Shown here: piece after piece, positions 5,854 to 6,180 of the stretch | Numbering within the stretch: the first letter of the stretch is position 1 | Layout of the letters: every line of letters begins with the position of its first letter | Assembly: GCA_015487985.1 (NCBI GenBank) | Contig: WFOP01000308.1 | Location: 1 to 6,180 of the forward strand | DNA length: 6,180 nt | Direction of reading: 5' to 3' | DNA from: Hyphomicrobiales bacterium | GTDB taxonomy: Bacteria > Pseudomonadota > Alphaproteobacteria > Rhizobiales > Devosiaceae | The notes under the pieces: model-generated | What the model was told of the DNA's origin: nothing | The model's input: the letters and a program-made list of their open reading frames with translations, nothing else | Databases searched by the model: none | Made by a program: the position numbers and the translations under genes

Positions 5854-6180
5854 TTAAAAGTTCTCAATCAGATGGAAGCACTTGATTTGCTTCCCACCCA
5901 ATTGGCGGCTTTTCACCATTTCACGGAATTTTTTTGACGCATTGTTGAGCTTTTCTTCCCATTCCGGGTTGGGGGTCTGCCCCTCAATAGCGGGAAAATA
6001 AACCTGCATCATGCAGGTAATGGCCAACGGTTCCAGCAAGGCCGCCTTGACCATATAAAGCAGGTATTCGCGCAACAAAAAAATCGCGCCCGCTGTCAGC
6101 CCGAAGCCCAATATTCCCCCCCACATGGAAAACGAGGCATTGGTGCCCGGCTCTTGCGAAAATGAACCAAGACCCCAGCC
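5854..6180 (-). CDS. Unrecognised membrane protein, C-terminal part, partial at right edge
   Basis: Only the last 108 codons are present; the frame is open to the window edge, so the true start is outside and the ATG at 6126 is probably internal. Near residues 19-36 of the fragment lies a hydrophobic, glycine-rich stretch (MWGGILGFGLTAGAIFLL). It is followed by a second apolar segment (YLLYMVKAALLEPLAITCMM), so one or two membrane helices are likely. The remainder from about residue 70 is charged and soluble-looking (PEWEEKLNNASKKF, basic SRQLGGKQIK) and would lie at a membrane face. I do not recognise a family. The downstream oxidoreductase starts 11 nt after its stop codon, so they probably share a transcript. 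It has none of the CxxCH haem motif expected at the end of a PuuD-type urate oxidase. Confidence 0.7.
   Translation of the reverse strand, partial: GWGLGSFSQEPGTNASFSMWGGILGFGLTAGAIFLLREYLLYMVKAALLEPLAITCMMQVYFPAIEGQTPNPEWEEKLNNASKKFREMVKSRQLGGKQIKCFHLIENF

Overview
The window looks like chromosomal DNA from an alphaproteobacterium, most like the marine or rhodobacteral lineages. The basis is gene content and order, in particular the fused PuuE-UraD protein and the AllE-type cupin beside xdhA. Codon use leans toward GCC, CCC and GGG/GGC, with many short C or G runs. The assignment is by similarity of protein motifs only and does not reach genus.

Layout. Positions 1-1284 (minus strand) hold a uraH-xdhA operon: 5-hydroxyisourate hydrolase, then the iron-sulfur/FAD subunit of xanthine dehydrogenase, which runs off the left edge. 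Positions 1285-1432 are a 148-bp divergent control region with two perfect inverted repeats. One of them, TTGACCA-AC-TGGTCAA, fits the published E. coli RutR consensus exactly. Positions 1433-4762 (plus strand) are a tightly packed four-gene operon: puuE-uraD fusion, allE-type ureidoglycine aminohydrolase, allA ureidoglycolate lyase, and a zinc-dependent guanine/nucleoside deaminase-like protein. The gene gaps are +2, -4 and -4 nt, so translation is probably coupled. Positions 4799-6180 (minus strand) are a convergent pair: an unrecognised membrane protein that enters from the right edge, followed by a Gfo/Idh/MocA-type oxidoreductase.

How the genes work together. Xanthine dehydrogenase oxidises hypoxanthine/xanthine to urate. 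UraH hydrolyses 5-hydroxyisourate to OHCU, the UraD half decarboxylates OHCU to (S)-allantoin, and the PuuE half opens allantoin to allantoate. AllE converts ureidoglycine to ureidoglycolate and AllA cleaves that to glyoxylate and urea. The deaminase could feed the route from the top by turning guanine into xanthine. Three functions are not in the window: the urate-oxidising enzyme, the allantoate-degrading enzyme that makes ureidoglycine, and the molybdopterin subunit of xanthine dehydrogenase. The last probably lies just beyond the left edge.

The most interesting signal is the shared operator between the two divergent purine operons. It suggests one TetR-family (RutR-like) regulator switches both halves of the urate pathway. 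The link of the rightmost gene pair to purine use is unproven.
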